Shown in pieces: positions 26,669-35,093 of a stretch of DNA of 64,000 nt. The notes under the pieces were generated by a model. That model had not been told where the DNA came from and searched no databases. It was given only the letters and a program-made list of their open reading frames with translations. This DNA comes from Pectobacterium wasabiae CFBP 3304 (GTDB taxonomy: Bacteria; Pseudomonadota; Gammaproteobacteria; Enterobacterales; Enterobacteriaceae), in assembly GCF_001742185.1 (NCBI RefSeq), contig NZ_CP015750.1, forward strand, positions 1-64,000, read 5' to 3'. A program made the translations under genes and the position numbers. Each line of letters starts with the position of its first letter. Position 1 is the stretch's first letter.

Positions 26669-27612
26669 TCAATCATTCTGATCATAGAAACGCTCGATAA
26701 GAAAATTAACTACTTCCTTTTTGCTGGAAAGATTGAATTTTCTTCTTATTTTATCAAGCTTAGGGATGTTCTCCTTTTTTATATCAAAGTGCACATCGAT
26801 GAATTCTTCTTTTTTTTCTTCTCTATTCCGCCAAGATGATAAAGAGCTGGTCATTTTTCTTTTGACGCTGTCAACTTCCAGAGCAGAATCAAAATAATAA
26901 TCAAAAAAAGCCATTAATATATCCATCTCATTATTAATGTTATTATGCATGAATTCAAAAAACACATCAGTATGTCTAATGGATTTACTTTCCCTAATCC
27001 TACCAATGGCCGTTTTTTTCAGATGACGGAGCAGGTACTGAATATCATCTTGGTTTTTAATTTTATTTAACCAAAGGAGGATGTTGTTATTTTTATTTTC
27101 ATTCCATTCTTCTTTACATTTTTCAAGAAACTGTAGAAGAGTGTCTTTTTTATCAAAGCTTCCTATGGATTTATCAAAGTAGGCTATAATAGAGTAATAA
27201 AGTGAACCATAATGAATATTTAGAAAAGCCCCATCCATCAGAATCGATTTATTTAATGGGAAAGAAAAAGGATCTTCAATAATATCCAAATACAGGCTCT
27301 GCGGCTATCCTTCAGCCATAAAAAATCGTTTTCATGTATAGCAAAATCATGATAACCATTAATCATATCATCGTGAGTTCTCTTAATATCCCCATCCTGA
27401 TTTTTAAATCTGAAAATGGCGTGTTCAATGCGTGACCTTACCGATTTCATATCTTGATAACTGAAGCCAGAAACATAAGCAGTTGTTTCATAATCTTGTT
27501 GCAGGAAATGGAGATAATATATCGCCTCCCTGTCACTGCATTTTCCTATCAGAGTCTGAATGATACTTTTCCCGCTTATAGCATCTCTGCCTGAACCAGA
27601 ATTATAGGCCAT
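26669..27612 (-). pseudogene. Hypothetical island gene, apparently frameshifted
   Basis: Two frames meet near 27290-27310: the upstream part (from ATG 27612, MAYNSGSGRDAISGKSI) runs to WLKDSRRAC, and the downstream part gives LDIIEDPFSFPLNKSIL to the end at 26669. They read as one protein of about 314 residues if a shift near the AGCCGCAGAGCC stretch is allowed. The sequence is helical, with no known domain. It could instead be two separate overlapping genes: the downstream frame has its own ATG at 27289. AT-rich. Confidence 0.5.
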
Positions 27613-27699
27613 ATCTGTAGCTCCAAATTTAACAGAAAAGAAACAATCACGACGTGATTTATACGTGATAGTATTCACAATGTTACACCATAAAACCAT

Positions 27700-28236
27700 G
27701 ATTCATCCATTTATTATCCGCTGATTTTCCATGATTTTTTAACATTATTTTTTCAACCGATGGCTGCAAAGAGGCCGATTGGCAAGCATTGTCACGCTGG
27801 TTCAAATATCAAGGACTCCGACATGGGCACGCAATAGTATCGACTCGAGTTATCTAAATAATGTCTCACATTGATGCTCTACTTCCTATTGCACGAAGCC
27901 AAAAACTGACAGGGCCCCCTCCCATAAGTGTAGAGCGATGATGCAAAGCTATTTAGCTGCCAACCCCTATACCAGTAGGATATTTACCCATCTTTCTGAT
28001 TGGATACGGGGGTTTATATTTAATTCGAATCTTTTCGAAAAAAAACAATTAAGGTAAATACTAATATTTTATAATAAGAAAATATCTGTAAATAAATACC
28101 ACTTACAACCTATATCTATACCTGTAATTCAGCACGAAAAACTAGGGTGTTTTGTTCCTGTTACCTCCCCCTAATAGATTTCAAATTTTATTCCAGTAAC
28201 GCATCCCATGAAAGACACTCATTCAGGAATTAATTA
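27700..28236. other. Divergent intergenic region
   Basis: About 540 bases between the minus-strand hypothetical gene and the plus-strand Gp2-like gene. No reading frame is supported. It holds CCCCCTCCCATAAGTGTAGAG and AT-rich stretches (TTAATTCGAATCTTTTCGAA is an imperfect palindrome). It likely carries promoters for both sides and perhaps the island's replication or AlpA-control region. Confidence 0.35.
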
Positions 28237-28827
28237 ATGGGATACAATAAAATTATCACTAATACCAACGCCAGATACGTCCACCATCGGAGACTACGTA
28301 GAAATTTACGAAACCACTTCAATCGACTCTTTGACCGTTATTCAAAATTACTTATGTTACGAGTCGACTTCTCATATCTTAAAAAGAGTGACTCCCATCA
28401 TTACGCAGATACTCACTCTACCGTTTGTGATATCACGCTGTTATTACAACAGTGTCATTCGTTAAAGGGACTCGTCGGCTATGCCTGGGTACTGGAATAT
28501 ACCGAAGAGCATAGTTTTCATATCCATGCCGCGTTTTATCTCAATGGTCAGAAGCATCGTAAAGTTTGGAGCATATTTGAAGACATTAGGGATATTTGGG
28601 CGAATGTGACAGAGGGGGATGGTTATGCACACCGATGTGAACCCAAGGAACATTACAGGGTAAAAGGGGAATGGGTGACATCCTATGACGACGATGAAGG
28701 AAGAGACAGAATGCTATATATCTTGAGTTATCTGAGTAAACAGGACCAGAAAAAAGAACGGGTTATTTATCATGTCAGTGAAATACCCAAGCCTGCTCGT
28801 AGAGGTCGGCCAAGGTGTTTGTGTTAA
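28237..28827 (+). CDS. Inovirus Gp2 family (YagK/YfjJ-like) protein
   Basis: The 196-residue protein belongs to the inovirus-type Gp2 family found in CP4 islands. Its SFHIHAAFYLNG segment is the HUH-like metal-binding motif, and LYILSYLSKQDQ holds conserved residues of the family. This architecture recalls rolling-circle replication initiators, but the replication role in these islands is not shown. It is followed by alpA. Confidence 0.88.
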   Translation: MGYNKIITNTNARYVHHRRLRRNLRNHFNRLFDRYSKLLMLRVDFSYLKKSDSHHYADTHSTVCDITLLLQQCHSLKGLVGYAWVLEYTEEHSFHIHAAFYLNGQKHRKVWSIFEDIRDIWANVTEGDGYAHRCEPKEHYRVKGEWVTSYDDDEGRDRMLYILSYLSKQDQKKERVIYHVSEIPKPARRGRPRCLC

Positions 28828-28931
28828 TTGTCACTCAGTAATAAATAATTACGCCACGCGTACATCGTTTGAAGGAGTTCGCCAATTTCTATTTCCCGGC
28901 TCCTTCTCCATTCACTTGAGGAGAAAAAACG

Positions 28932-29144
28932 ATGAGCGCCACTACCGATTACCGCCTTCTTAACGACCAGTTCGTCGATATGACCTTCATCACCCAGTTG
29001 ACCGGATTAACCGACAAATGGTTTTACAAGCTGATTCAACTGGGTGAGTTTCCGAAGCCGATTAAGCTGGGTCGCAGCTCCCGCTGGCTACAAAGTGAAG
29101 TCGAAACCTGGTTACAGCAACGTATCGATCAGTCTCGCCAGTAG
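28932..29144 (+). CDS. alpA: AlpA family transcriptional regulator
   Basis: The 70-residue protein is a compact MerR-like winged HTH: VDMTFITQLTGLTDKWFYKLI, then PKPIKLGRSSRWLQSEVETWLQQRI. AlpA turns on the integrase and excision in CP4-57, so this gene may control island mobility. GAGGAGAAAAAACG precedes the ATG at 28932. It sits in the standard slot after the Gp2-like gene. Confidence 0.92.
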   Translation: MSATTDYRLLNDQFVDMTFITQLTGLTDKWFYKLIQLGEFPKPIKLGRSSRWLQSEVETWLQQRIDQSRQ

Positions 29145-29236
29145 CCACACGTTCTAAACACGACTCATTTTCCTGCCAACAGCATTGGGACAATCGCTTC
29201 CACTAAGCTCGTTATCGTCAGAAATGGAATCAATTT

Positions 29237-29662
29237 ATGAGCTTTCTAAAATGCTATCTGGCTAACAACGCCAAAAATCGTTTTGTTAATGCAACTGAGG
29301 CTAGTCGCCTGCCCCAGGGTCACTGGACGTGTACATCCTGTGGTTGTACATTAACTCTGCATAACGGCTCTCAATATCAAGAAGCCTGGTTTGAGCATGA
29401 TCGGTTCAGTATAGATTCAAGAAAACTGAAGGCATGTGCCTACCGGGACCCCGAAGAGAAAGAAGAAGAGAGGATTAAAAAACTGCGGGAGAAGGTCCGT
29501 GCCAGCTACGTTCCTCCTGAACCGAACACCTGGTATTGCGTGTTGTGCCAAAACCGCTATACAGGAAAGAAACTCTGCCCGGCGTGTAAAGACGGTATCT
29601 ACAGTGTAGTCGTTGAAGATAATGGCTATGTACCTGAAGAAGAAGGTCATCGGAATAGTTAA
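29237..29662 (+). CDS. Putative zinc-ribbon protein
   Basis: The 141-residue protein has an N-terminal CTSCGCTLTLH and a C-terminal WYCVLCQNRYTGKKLCPACKD zinc ribbon with four well-placed cysteines, joined by a charged helix (EEKEEERIKKLREKV). Such proteins are common in CP4-like islands with no known function; RNA or DNA binding is possible. It starts about 90 bases after alpA. Confidence 0.75.
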   Translation: MSFLKCYLANNAKNRFVNATEASRLPQGHWTCTSCGCTLTLHNGSQYQEAWFEHDRFSIDSRKLKACAYRDPEEKEEERIKKLREKVRASYVPPEPNTWYCVLCQNRYTGKKLCPACKDGIYSVVVEDNGYVPEEEGHRNS

Positions 29663-29816
29663 TGCAGGGCCGCTGCTCGTATCCCATCATTCCAGCCAGA
29701 AACGACACCTTTCAGTTCACCCCTCTTAATTAATTATTCCCTGAATAACAAGCAGCCGTCCGATCCTCCGGAGAATATCGTCTGTCTGTTATTCAGCATG
29801 CTGGAGACTTTTCCAA

Positions 29817-30398
29817 ATGACACGTCACACGACACTATCCACGTTGCTGGATAAGTACCAAAGCCATCTTGACGACAGTGCAGCGCACGCCATTCATCAA
29901 GGAATCAGTACGCGAAAAATTCATATCTTCCATCGACTAAACCTGACGGCAGTTTCTCTGCCAGACCAGCGTAAGGCGCATCTGATTGTTCCCGCGAAAC
30001 TAATGCAGAAATCAAGAGTATCGCGCATTGAGGCTGCCAGCAGAGCCATTCTGCCAGTGGAAACCAGCCGCTACCTTCGACGGTATTCGATGCTGGGCGG
30101 TATTCTGATCAGCGAATGTGACCGACTACATCTGGATGAATTGGGTGACAGCCTTCAGAGGCTATTTGATCGGGAAAATGAACCCGGCATTCAGGAAACG
30201 TTAACATTACTGTGCTGGTCAGAGCTGCTTAACAGCCTGTCTTATCGTGAATGGACATCACTGGCTGATAAAACCGACAGACAGATTCAGATGTGGATTA
30301 ACACCCGCCTACGCACTCAGCCAGCACGTCGGGCAATGATTGACGAATACGTTTTCTTTGCCTGCTTTGGTTACTGGGCAGACTACCGACCTGCTTAA
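29817..30398 (+). CDS. Conserved island protein of unknown function
   Basis: The 193-residue protein has no signal peptide or membrane segment. It contains charged N-terminal helices and a tail with LLCWSELLNSLSYREW and FACFGYWADYRPA. It is similar in position and size to uncharacterised CP4-island proteins. It follows the zinc-ribbon gene by about 155 bases and ends just before the GATCG-rich cluster. Confidence 0.6.
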   Translation: MTRHTTLSTLLDKYQSHLDDSAAHAIHQGISTRKIHIFHRLNLTAVSLPDQRKAHLIVPAKLMQKSRVSRIEAASRAILPVETSRYLRRYSMLGGILISECDRLHLDELGDSLQRLFDRENEPGIQETLTLLCWSELLNSLSYREWTSLADKTDRQIQMWINTRLRTQPARRAMIDEYVFFACFGYWADYRPA

Positions 30399-30435
30399 TT
30401 TTCATACTGTTACGTGAACACTGATTCAGAGCGCT

Positions 30436-30511
30436 TTTGATCGGTAACGCCGATCGATACGATCGCATCGATCTATCAAAACGATTATCTTTTGATCGCT
30501 ACCGTCGATAA
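30436..30511. repeat. GATCG-rich cluster with a possible flagellar promoter
   Basis: The words TTGATCGGTAACGCCGATCG, ACGATCGCATCGATC and TTTTGATCGCT occur in tight succession. At 30504-30511, GTCGATAA matches 7 of 8 bases of the sigma-28 -10 element GCCGATAA; a -35 match is weak (TATCTTTT at 30486-30493, spacing 10). The position, about 150 bases before the flagellin, makes a sigma-28 promoter plausible but unproven. Confidence 0.4.
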
Positions 30512-30659
30512 GCTATTGCCGAGAATAACCATAACGTAATGTTTTATCTGTTTTTATTTCCACTATCGGGAAAGGTTAACTATTGCCTGTTATCCGGTAA
30601 ATCAATAATCAGTAGATAAAAACCATTCGTTATTTTTGCCAAATCAGGACTGGTGTGCA

Positions 30660-32115
30660 ATGACTCCGATTACCTCTCTTCATTTAACGATACGGAATCA
30701 ACAGGATAAATCGGCGACTCGATTAAGCCAGGCGATTGAGCGGCTTTCATCGGGTCTGCGCATCAATGGCGCAAAGGATGATGCCGCCGGTCAGGCCATT
30801 GCCAACCGGATGACCGCCAATCTGAATGCCAACAGCGTCATCACTAACGGCATGAAAGATGGTCTCAGCCTGATGCAAACGGCCGAGAGCGGGCTAAATG
30901 CCATCAATAACCTGATACAACACGGCAGGCAGCTCGCGGTGCAGGCGGCAAACGGCACGCTGTCCGATACGGATCGGGCCAGCCTGAACGGTGAATATCA
31001 GCAGATTAGGGAAGAAATCGACCGTATCGCTTCCTCGACACAAATCTTTGGTCGCTATCCGTTGGCTCCTGCTGAACCAGGCCCTCAGCCTGCCAAATTA
31101 GGGGAAACCTTGCCATTGGCTGAAAAGTTTCCCGTCCCCAATATCAATCATCAATTTCCCTCTGGGGTAATTTCGCTGGCTTACATTCCTGCTGGCGCAA
31201 AAAATATTACCATCACTATCGACTCATTAAGCGCCGATGACGATATCCAGCTCTTTGCGCGAGATGGCAGGCATCTGGCTGGTACGCCTGCTGAAGGTGC
31301 TGACGCCGATATCGTCTGGTCAGCAAATGGCGTAACTGATGAAACCACCATGAATACCGCCGTGATTACGCAAGATAACGGCTTTTTACCTGGAGCCACC
31401 TACTCGGCAGATTCGCTGCTGCAAGCCGGGGAATACAATATCAATACAGGGGCGCAGACCACTTATCAGTGGTATGACCATCACCTACAGTGGCGATGGT
31501 GACCGTTTTGAAGATGCCAACACCGGGGGATTTAACGATGGAAATGTGGGGGCAGCAAACCGACTGGAAAAAATTCACATAGATGAGGTGACGGAAGATC
31601 TGATTATCATTGTAGTTGGCAGCGGCGTATTTAATAGCAGTGCAAGCTGGGATGAACTTCCCACACCGACAGAGCCTGCACCGCCACTGCCGCCCTCAGT
31701 GCCGATCAGCAAAGAAACGACGTTTGTCGTCGGAGCGAGTTTCGGTGATGCATTGCAAACGGTCACCCTCAACCCAACGCCAGCGGACAGCCAATCGCTG
31801 GGGCTTTCCTCTGTGACGCTGGGTACACCTGAACAGGCCAGAGCGGCATTAGCCACGTTCGATAATGCGCTGAAAAAACTGGACGGTTACCGCAGTGAAT
31901 ACGGCAGCCAGATGAACCGCTTCGAATCCCTCACTACCGTGCTGTCACAGGAGAAAATTGCCACCGCTGCCGCCCGCTCTCGCATATTGGATGCGGATTA
32001 TGCCCTTGAGGTTTCCGCGATGACAAAAGCCCAGATCCTACAGCAGGCATCGATGGCCGTCTTGTCGCAAGCCAATCAGCAGTCGGGAAACGTATTAAAG
32101 CTGTTACAGGGATGA
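30660..32115 (+). pseudogene. Flagellin-like gene with a frameshift
   Basis: The N-terminal D0/D1 region is classic flagellin: SATRLSQAIERLSSGLRING, DDAAGQAIANRM, GMKDGLSLMQTAESGLNAIN. The C-terminal region is too: SRILDADYALEVSAMTKAQI and LSQANQQSGNVLKLLQG. Between them (about 31060-31830) is a beta-rich middle that resembles a surface domain. The frame from 30660 ends at 31502, and the rest continues in another frame from about 31474; a one-base insertion or two-base deletion near 31480 explains it. I chose ATG 30660 over the TTG at 30636. It is followed by a LuxR-type gene. If the shift is real it is inactive. Confidence 0.85.
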
Positions 32116-32166
32116 TTCGTCGTCAGAGATATCACTTTGCTATTTTTCCACTGAACCACTATCACC

Positions 32167-32712
32167 ATGAGCATTGAAATATTCAGCAGCTGCCCTTTCA
32201 CCACGGCGGCGTTTACCTGTCTGGGAAATAAGGATGGCGGTAATGTACCCATCACTGTTGTTGATATTGAACACGGTATCGACATGACGCTACTGACGCA
32301 CATCATTACCGACCATCAACGGGCATTCATTATTATTCTAAATAACCGTAAACATACACCCGTGATGGTGGCTAAAAAGGTATTGCTGTTATCGAAACAC
32401 GCGCCGATAAGCACGATTAAAAAAGTGCTCTCTGCCCTGTCATCGTTCAGAGAAATAAAAGGCAAGACGATATCGTTATCACCGAATGAGAAAATATTTT
32501 TCGGCTATTGGCTGGACGGAATATCAATTAAAGATATCGCAAAAAAAATGACGATAACCCATAAAACCGCCAACAACATGAAAAACAATATCTACAGAAA
32601 ATATGGCATAAAGGATCTGCTCACCTTTTTACTCATCGCCAGAATCTCACATATGCAACGTATCGCTGACGCCGAACATCACAGGGTTATCTACGTCGAT
32701 AAGGTGGCATGA
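32167..32712 (+). CDS. LuxR-type HTH regulator
   Basis: The C-terminal half is a LuxR/FixJ HTH: LSPNEKIFFGYWLDGISIKDIAKK, then THKTANNMKNNIYRKYGIKDLLTFL. The N-terminal half is not a typical receiver (no clear phospho-acceptor aspartate). Such orphan regulators often sit next to fimbrial or flagellar genes; here it follows the flagellin by 51 bases and may control it. It ends about 90 bases before the HNH gene. Confidence 0.8.
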   Translation: MSIEIFSSCPFTTAAFTCLGNKDGGNVPITVVDIEHGIDMTLLTHIITDHQRAFIIILNNRKHTPVMVAKKVLLLSKHAPISTIKKVLSALSSFREIKGKTISLSPNEKIFFGYWLDGISIKDIAKKMTITHKTANNMKNNIYRKYGIKDLLTFLLIARISHMQRIADAEHHRVIYVDKVA

Positions 32713-32800
32713 CACAAGTTCCCAAGATCTGCAGGACGCTTGAATCTATCTGATTTTTCGAGCATTATCGCAATATATTCCCTTTCTGTTTATATTGCGT

Positions 32801-33677
32801 ATGCCATCTGTTCAGGAACTTCAAACAGCAATTTCCAATATGTCTATATGGCGTAAAGGCGATCAACGTGCGCCTCATAAGCCGTTGCTGCTGCTTTATA
32901 TCCTATCGGCTTATCAGCAAGGACACCCACGCCTGTTTCACTATGGCGACGAAATCCGTCCACAGCTCTTGGCACTTTTGAACAGCTTTGGGCAACAACG
33001 GCGCACTCATTATCCTGAAATGCCATTCTGGCGGCTAAAGGGAGATGGTTTTTGGCAGTTGCAGAACGACGAACATTGTTCACCGCAGAAAGGAAGTAAA
33101 GAGCCGCCAAATCGTGAGCTGATTCAGCACGGTGTCATGGGGGGATTTGATGAAATCAGCTATCAACTATTATGCAAGCAACCTCAACTTATCGATAAAC
33201 TGGCTCAGCAGATTTTAAGCGAGCATTTTCCTGAAAGTGTTCAGGAAGTCATTGCCAACCGTCTGGAACTATCGCTAGACGATGTACGCAAGTATCGCGA
33301 TCCTCATTTCCGTCAAACGGTACTACGTGCGTATCAATACCGCTGTGCGGTCTGCGGCTATGATTTACGCCACGATACAACGCCTGTCGGCCTCGAAGCG
33401 GCACACATCAAATGGAAGCAATACGGTGGCCCTTGCACCGTGACCAACGGGCTTGCCTTATGCTCGGTACATCATTCTGCATTTGATATTGGCGTTATCG
33501 GTATTGATGACAGCATGAAACTGATGGCCTTCCGAAGGCGTGAATGGCAGCAAGATCGTCGAACGACTCTTCTGGGACTTTGAAGGAAAGCAGCTGTTTC
33601 TGCCTAAAAAACGGGAGTATTACCCGCTTGAGCGGTTTGTGGAATGGCATCGGGGACAGGTTTTTAAAAGCGTCTAA
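32801..33677 (+). pseudogene. HNH endonuclease of the phosphorothioate-sensing McrA type, C-terminal frameshift
   Basis: The N-terminal part has the SBD-like pattern seen in phosphorothioate-DNA-binding restriction enzymes (RAPHKPLLLLYILSAYQQGH, PFWRLKGDGFWQLQ). The C-terminal half is an HNH domain with a zinc ribbon (YRCAVCGYDL, EAAHIKWKQYGG, NGLALCSVHHSAFDIG). The frame slips near 33525-33535 (MKLM, then SEGVNGSKIVERLFWDFEG in another frame to 33677), so the last ~50 residues are lost or altered. Catalytic histidines are before the break. The ATG at 32801 is used. It directly precedes brxA. Confidence 0.8.
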
Positions 33678-33702
33678 ACTGCATTACTCAGCCGATATCT
33701 AA

Positions 33703-34482
33703 ATGAGTGAAAACAAAGACACCACAATTCAACTCTCGGATCGCGACCCTCAAGTTATTCTCATTAATAAATCACAGAGTTGTGCTGACCATAGTCATGG
33801 CATCTATCCCTCATGCCGATTACAATCATTACTTGATTTTTGCGAGCAGCATTCCGGATTTTTGATGACAAACGCTATGATAAAAAATGACAAACGCTGG
33901 ATTGGCGATCTGCTGGGCGGTTCGTTGATGGTCCGAGAGAGCCGAACCATTGCTGAACTGTTGCTTTCTGAACCAGATGAAACGACCTGGCAACAGCAAA
34001 TAATCAATGAAAATATTCTTCAGGCGTCCTCCACCAGTACCGCAAATCGTTATGCCCGAACCTTAAGGCTGCGATTAATGACCCTGGATCGGGAGTGCTG
34101 GCAACTGATTGCTGGTGGCAGTGAAAGCGAGCGTCTGCAAATGCTGTTGGTTGCGTTGATGATCCAGTCTCCAGTTGTTGCGGAGTTTGTTGCTGGTGCC
34201 GTAAATCCGGCTCGTCAGCAGTTTAAAGAAAAGCTTGGTATAAATTGCTGGGGTGAGTTTGTGAATGAGAATCTCCGATTGCACCCGGAGCTGGCTGCTT
34301 TCTCTGATTCATCTATCCAAAAGATGGGTAACAATCTGATTAAGGCACTGGCAGAAGCTGGTTACCTGGATACCCCACGCCGCCGCAATTTACAAAACGT
34401 TTTTCTTCTACCAGATGTTGCAACAGCCTTGCATCGTTTAAACAAAGCCGAACTGCTCCCTATTCTAGAGGGTAACGCATGA
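33703..34482 (+). CDS. brxA: BREX protein BrxA (DUF1819)
   Basis: First gene of the BREX operon. From the internal methionine at residue 55 (MTNAMIKNDKRWIGDLLGG) the protein is the usual BrxA length of about 200 residues and matches its core (LMVRESRTIAELLL, WQQQIINENILQ, AEAGYLDTPRRRNL). BrxA is a small DNA-binding protein. The preceding 54 residues fit no family pattern, so the true start may be at 33865. The stop overlaps the brxB start by 4 bases (ATGA). Confidence 0.9.
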   Translation: MSENKDTTIQLSDRDPQVILINKSQSCADHSHGIYPSCRLQSLLDFCEQHSGFLMTNAMIKNDKRWIGDLLGGSLMVRESRTIAELLLSEPDETTWQQQIINENILQASSTSTANRYARTLRLRLMTLDRECWQLIAGGSESERLQMLLVALMIQSPVVAEFVAGAVNPARQQFKEKLGINCWGEFVNENLRLHPELAAFSDSSIQKMGNNLIKALAEAGYLDTPRRRNLQNVFLLPDVATALHRLNKAELLPILEGNA

Positions 34483-35081
34483 ATGACCCGACCCTTGAAT
34501 ATCGATTAAAACAGTTAGAAGAACGTATCGGCGACGACCGTTTTTTGAAAAACCAAGGCTCCGGCAATGAGATTGGCTTCTGGATCTTTGACTATCCGGC
34601 AAAGCAAGAACTTCAGGTCCGCGAATACCTACATTTTTTATTCAAAAAGCTGGATAAAAATTACACCTATAAAACGCTAAATATCTTCCAGGTCATCATC
34701 GATATGCTGGAAGAACGTAAGCTCTTTGACCGTATCTGCCAGCGAGAGCCTGAGCTTGGCCTTGAGACACTGAAAAAGCATCTGGCAGCACCGCTGAGCC
34801 AGAAAAAAATCGCGGAATATATTGCGCGCACGGTCGATCTTCCGGCGCAGCAATTTGTCATTCTGACGGGCCTCGGTAACGCCTGGCCGTTGGTTCGTGG
34901 TCATGAGCTTATGAGCGCACTTCAGGACGTGATGGGGTTTACACCACTGCTGATGTTCTATCCAGGCACCTACAGCGGATATGATCTTTCACCACTCGCT
35001 GGCATTAACTCCCGTAACTATTACCGCGCCTTCAGACTGGTACCTGAAACCGGACCTGCGGCAACTTTGACTCCACGTTAA
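34479..35081 (+). CDS. brxB: BREX protein BrxB (DUF1788)
   Basis: The 200-residue protein carries the BrxB signature GLGNAWPLVRGHELMSAL and VMGFTPLLMFYPGTYSGYD. BrxB is required for BREX defence, with no enzyme activity known. It is translationally coupled to brxA (ATGA overlap) and followed by brxC after 12 bases. Confidence 0.95.
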   Translation: MNDPTLEYRLKQLEERIGDDRFLKNQGSGNEIGFWIFDYPAKQELQVREYLHFLFKKLDKNYTYKTLNIFQVIIDMLEERKLFDRICQREPELGLETLKKHLAAPLSQKKIAEYIARTVDLPAQQFVILTGLGNAWPLVRGHELMSALQDVMGFTPLLMFYPGTYSGYDLSPLAGINSRNYYRAFRLVPETGPAATLTPR

Positions 35082-35093
35082 AAGACGACAGCA

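Noticed and set aside
30636..30660. TTG start for flagellin at 30636
   Set aside because: The flagellin pattern begins at the ATG at 30660, and the added residues have no family match.
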